64,000 bases of DNA, from positions 22,320-86,319 of the forward strand of contig JACPUV010000042.1 in NCBI GenBank assembly GCA_016192105.1, read 5' to 3'. The translations under genes and the position numbers were made by a program. Of this stretch, positions 61,070 through 64,000 are shown piece by piece (the stretch's first letter is position 1; each line of letters begins with the position of its first letter). The notes beneath the pieces are model-generated. The model saw only the letters and a program-made list of their open reading frames with translations. It searched no databases and was not told the DNA's origin. The DNA is from Sphingobacteriales bacterium. Lineage in GTDB: Bacteria; Bacteroidota; Bacteroidia; Chitinophagales; Chitinophagaceae.

Positions 61070-61765
61070 TTACTTGTTTACTTGTTTTGTTAGAATTTCC
61101 AATGAAGCGTTGTCATTAAATGTCAGTGAACTGCTATATTGCAATTTGCTTTGAGTTGCGTAGTCAAAAAGCCATTTTTGTTTTTGCCATTTTCGCCCGC
61201 TGTTTGTTGTCGCAGTTTTCCAAACCATAAATGTGTAATTTCTTGATGAAAACGGATATTTCCACACTCCCGCAAACGATGAAATGATTGATTTTTTTCC
61301 CGATGGCGTAAGCGCAATAATCTTTCCGTTTGGTTTCAGCACTCGTTTTGCTTCGTCTAACAAACTTTTTTTCGCGCTGTCGTCCAATAAAAACAGGGCT
61401 GAACAAAATGTTACTATGTCAAATTCGCTGTCTGCAAATGGCAAAGGCTCGTTTGCGATTTGATGTCGAAACGAAACGTTTTGGTGTGTCAGCCGTCGCT
61501 TGGCTTCCGCAATCATTGACTTGTCAATGTCTATGCCTGTAATCTGCAACGCTTCATTTTTTTGAATGAGCATTTGCGGTAGCGTTCCCGGTCCCGTGCC
61601 GATGTCTAAAATTTTCTGTGGTTTGTTGTTGCTTGTAATCGTGATTACAACCGATTGTAGAAATTCGGGATACCAACCGCTTTTTGTTGCTTGTAAAAAG
61701 ATGGACATAGCTGATAGTTTTAATGAAACCAAAATGATTAGTCCTATTATTAAAATATACTTCAT
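61070..61765 (-). CDS. Class I SAM-dependent methyltransferase
   Basis: KILDIGTGPGTLPQMLIQKNEALQITGIDIDKSMI; FDIVTFCSALFLLDD. Confidence 0.88.
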   Translation of the reverse strand: MKYILIIGLIILVSLKLSAMSIFLQATKSGWYPEFLQSVVITITSNNKPQKILDIGTGPGTLPQMLIQKNEALQITGIDIDKSMIAEAKRRLTHQNVSFRHQIANEPLPFADSEFDIVTFCSALFLLDDSAKKSLLDEAKRVLKPNGKIIALTPSGKKSIISSFAGVWKYPFSSRNYTFMVWKTATTNSGRKWQKQKWLFDYATQSKLQYSSSLTFNDNASLEILTKQVNK

Positions 61766-61796
61766 AAATCGTTTAGTTAGTTTGTATCAAAAAAAA

Positions 61797-62219
61797 TTAA
61801 CTTGCGTTCAAAATGTCTTTCAAGGTTGTTTTTTGAAGTTCGTTTTTCATTGTTTGTTCGGCATTGTTAAGTATCTGCACCACTTGTTTTTTCAAAGAAG
61901 CGGGGCGTTTCGCCTGTGCTTTCATTTCAAAACTTGTCTGAAACAAAGGTTTCGGACTTTCAATAGCCATTAGAATGTCAAGCAACGAAATTTTGTCTTC
62001 GCTTTTCGCAAATTTCACACCGCCATTTATGCCTTCTTTGGATTCCAAAATTCCTGCACGACCCAAATTATTGAAGATGAGCGACAAGGTTGGTTTTGGA
62101 ATGTTCAGTAAGTCCGAAATGACTTTGGCAGAAATGTATTCGGTTTCTTCACGCCTGATTTTGTCGGAGATGAAAGCCAACACAAGTATTGCCTTAGAAT
62201 ATGAAAGTGAATACGCCAT
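61797..62219 (-). CDS. Rrf2-family transcriptional regulator
   Basis: MAYSLSYSKAILVLAFISDKI...YISAKVISDLLNIPKPTLSLIFNNLGRAGILESKEGINGGVKFAKSEDKISLLDILMAIE. Confidence 0.9.
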   Translation of the reverse strand: MAYSLSYSKAILVLAFISDKIRREETEYISAKVISDLLNIPKPTLSLIFNNLGRAGILESKEGINGGVKFAKSEDKISLLDILMAIESPKPLFQTSFEMKAQAKRPASLKKQVVQILNNAEQTMKNELQKTTLKDILNAS

Positions 62220-62544
62220 AACTACATAAACATTTTATTTCGTTTGTAAAATTACACCTGTTTTTCAAACCTGAAAATTTTTTCGTGATTTTTTTTTAAA
62301 ATGCCGGGGTGGTGGGCAGGCTTAGTGTCGGATAGCGTTGTCCTACAAGGTGACTGCCAACGATTTAATGAACCCTATCTTTACCCCCCTGCGAAAGATC
62401 CGGCACCTGCGGCCATTCTCCCCTGCAGGCTAACCCGTATGCAGCATTCAATCACCGTACACCCGGGGGCCTTTCCCCCTTAAAGAATATTCGCAGGCCC
62501 GCCGCTGTTAATAAAACTGGCTTCAATGGGAGCTATTTAAAAGC

Positions 62545-62573
62545 GATGCCGCTCCAACAATGAAGCGGCATCA
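62545..62573 (-). terminator. Candidate terminator hairpin
   Basis: GATGCCGCTccaacaatgaAGCGGCATC; short T-run GCTTTT on the minus strand. Confidence 0.5.
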
Positions 62574-62595
62574 CTGAATACTGGTAAGGACGATC

Positions 62596-64000
62596 CTAAT
62601 GCTTTATAAATTTCAGTACACCTGAGTGATTAATATCCAATCCGACTTTCACAATATAAGTACCCTTGACATAGTTGCTGACATCCACCTGTAAAATGGT
62701 GATCTGCTGGGTTCTTAAAACTTCATTCTGATACACGATCATTCCTGCCATATTATAGATCGTTACCGGTGTTTTATTCACATTCGTAACTGCATTGAGT
62801 TCAATGATCAGTGTGGTGGTGACCGGGTTCGGATAAATAGACACGGTAGAAGCCCTGCGCGGATCTGCCAATACGGTTACCGTTACGGTATCTCTTGCAA
62901 TGGCACCCCTGTCATCGGTCAGCTTTAATTCGAACAGGTACACGCCCTCTTTTAAATTGGTAATATCACTTATGGCCAGGCCCGGAGAACTAATCGAGAA
63001 CTGGTTGGGTCCGGAGATCTTACTCCACTGGTAGCTGGCAATACTGCCATCGGGGTCTGTACCGGAACCGCTCAGGGTTACCTGATTGACCGGCAGGGTA
63101 ATGGTTTGATTTGCTCCGGCATTGGCAGTCGGTGCCTGGTTCGGAGGAGGAGCCGCCGCATTTACAGTCACCTGTACGGTATCACGACCGGTAGCCCCAC
63201 TATTGTCCGTTACGGTTAATACAAACTGATAGACTCCCTGTACCAGCCCGGTTACGCTTGTCTGGGCAGCCGAAGGAGTAGTAATGGTAAACTGTGCGGG
63301 TCCGGCGATCTTGCTCCATTGGTAAGAAGCGATCGTACCATCTGCATCCGTACCTGAACCAGTTAATGTAACGGTGCTTACCGGTAAAGTAATAGTTTGA
63401 TTTGCTCCGGCATTGGCAGTCGGTACCTGGTTCGGAGGAGGAGCCGCCGCATTTACAGTTACCTGTACGGTATCACGACCGGTAGCCCCACTATTATCCG
63501 TTACGGTTAATACAAATTGATAGACGCCCTGCACCAACCCGGTCACGCTTGTCTGGGCAGCCGAAGGAGTGGTAATGGTAAACTGTGCAGGTCCGGCGAT
63601 CTTACTCCATTGGTAAGAAGCGATCGTACCATCCGGATCCGTACCTGAACCAGTTAATGTAGCAGTGCTTACCGGCAAAGTAATAGTTTGATTTGCTCCG
63701 GCATTGGCAGTCGGTGCCTGGTTCGGAGGAGGAGCTGCCGCGTTTACAGTCACCTGTACGGTATCACGGCCTGTCGCACCACTATTATCTGTTACGGTTA
63801 ATACAAATTGATAGACTCCCTGTACCAGCCCGGTTACGCTTGTCTGGGCAGCCGAAGGAGTAGTAATGGTAAACTGTGCAGGTCCCGCAATCTTGCTCCA
63901 CTGGTAAGAAGCGATCGTACCATCTGCATCCGTACCTGAACCAGTTAATGTAACGGTGCTTACCGGTAAAGTAATAGTTTGATTTGCTCCGGCATTGGCA
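62596..64000 (-). CDS. T9SS-sorted PKD-repeat protein, N-terminus beyond window
   Basis: Repeats NQAPTANAGANQTITLPVSTATLTGSGTDPDGTIASYQWSKIAGP...GVYQFVLTVTDNSGATGRDTVQVTVNAAAPPP; C-terminal VSIYPNPVTTTLIIEL...; ORF start at 63753 is artificial. Confidence 0.88.
   Translation of the reverse strand, partial: ANAGANQTITLPVSTVTLTGSGTDADGTIASYQWSKIAGPAQFTITTPSAAQTSVTGLVQGVYQFVLTVTDNSGATGRDTVQVTVNAAAPPPNQAPTANAGANQTITLPVSTATLTGSGTDPDGTIASYQWSKIAGPAQFTITTPSAAQTSVTGLVQGVYQFVLTVTDNSGATGRDTVQVTVNAAAPPPNQVPTANAGANQTITLPVSTVTLTGSGTDADGTIASYQWSKIAGPAQFTITTPSAAQTSVTGLVQGVYQFVLTVTDNSGATGRDTVQVTVNAAAPPPNQAPTANAGANQTITLPVNQVTLSGSGTDPDGSIASYQWSKISGPNQFSISSPGLAISDITNLKEGVYLFELKLTDDRGAIARDTVTVTVLADPRRASTVSIYPNPVTTTLIIELNAVTNVNKTPVTIYNMAGMIVYQNEVLRTQQITILQVDVSNYVKGTYIVKVGLDINHSGVLKFIKH
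63121..64000. repeat. 291-bp (97-aa) tandem repeats
   Basis: ATTGGCAG(T) recurs at 63121, 63412, 63703 and 63994 (exact 291-bp period) with near-identical intervening sequence. Confidence 0.95.

Noticed and set aside
62596-64000. Regular 291-bp repeats as a CRISPR-like array
   Set aside because: Repeats are in-frame coding PKD domains with no spacers.
1-64000. tRNA/rRNA genes or transposases
   Set aside because: None recognised by eye; a tRNAscan/Infernal run would be needed to exclude a tRNA formally.

Overview
The window is a Bacteroidota chromosome segment, probably Chitinophagaceae-like: futalosine menaquinone genes, T9SS C-terminal sorting domains, DUF5689/TonB-receptor genes and TAnnTTTG-type -7 boxes. 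Most of it is ordinary housekeeping: fabD (partial), folE with two PTPS paralogs, mqnB/mqnD, scoAB, bamD-rpoZ-coaBC, ispB-like, recJ, rpsF-rpsR-rplI, guaA, Lhr-like helicase + pdeM, surE, lpxB. The accessory features most worth following up are: (i) two diverged copies of an intergenic element next to LuxR-type response-regulator genes, each with a conserved promoter, an operator-like palindrome, a long-range stem and a U-run, read here as a candidate sRNA or small-peptide gene family; (ii) two three-gene modules of an AT-rich multi-TM protein, a short DesK/NarX-type histidine kinase and a LuxR response regulator; (iii) a UbiA / DprE1-like / DprE2-like / HAD-phosphatase operon head-to-head with a GT-C-like membrane protein, a candidate polyprenyl-phosphoryl-arabinose pathway; (iv) a TonB receptor / DUF5689 / T9SS locus flanked by two EEP-family nucleases, possibly for extracellular nucleic-acid scavenging; (v) a CPBP protease gene split exactly at an in-frame A_AAA_AAA -1 slippery heptamer; (vi) a nested direct-repeat array with REP-like hairpins; (vii) a compositionally distinct Rrf2-methyltransferase-DoxX cassette with possible recombination-site remnants; (viii) exact 291-bp tandem PKD repeats running off the window end. 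I saw no rRNA, tRNA, CRISPR array or transposase gene. All family assignments come from reading the translated sequence, without any database search.
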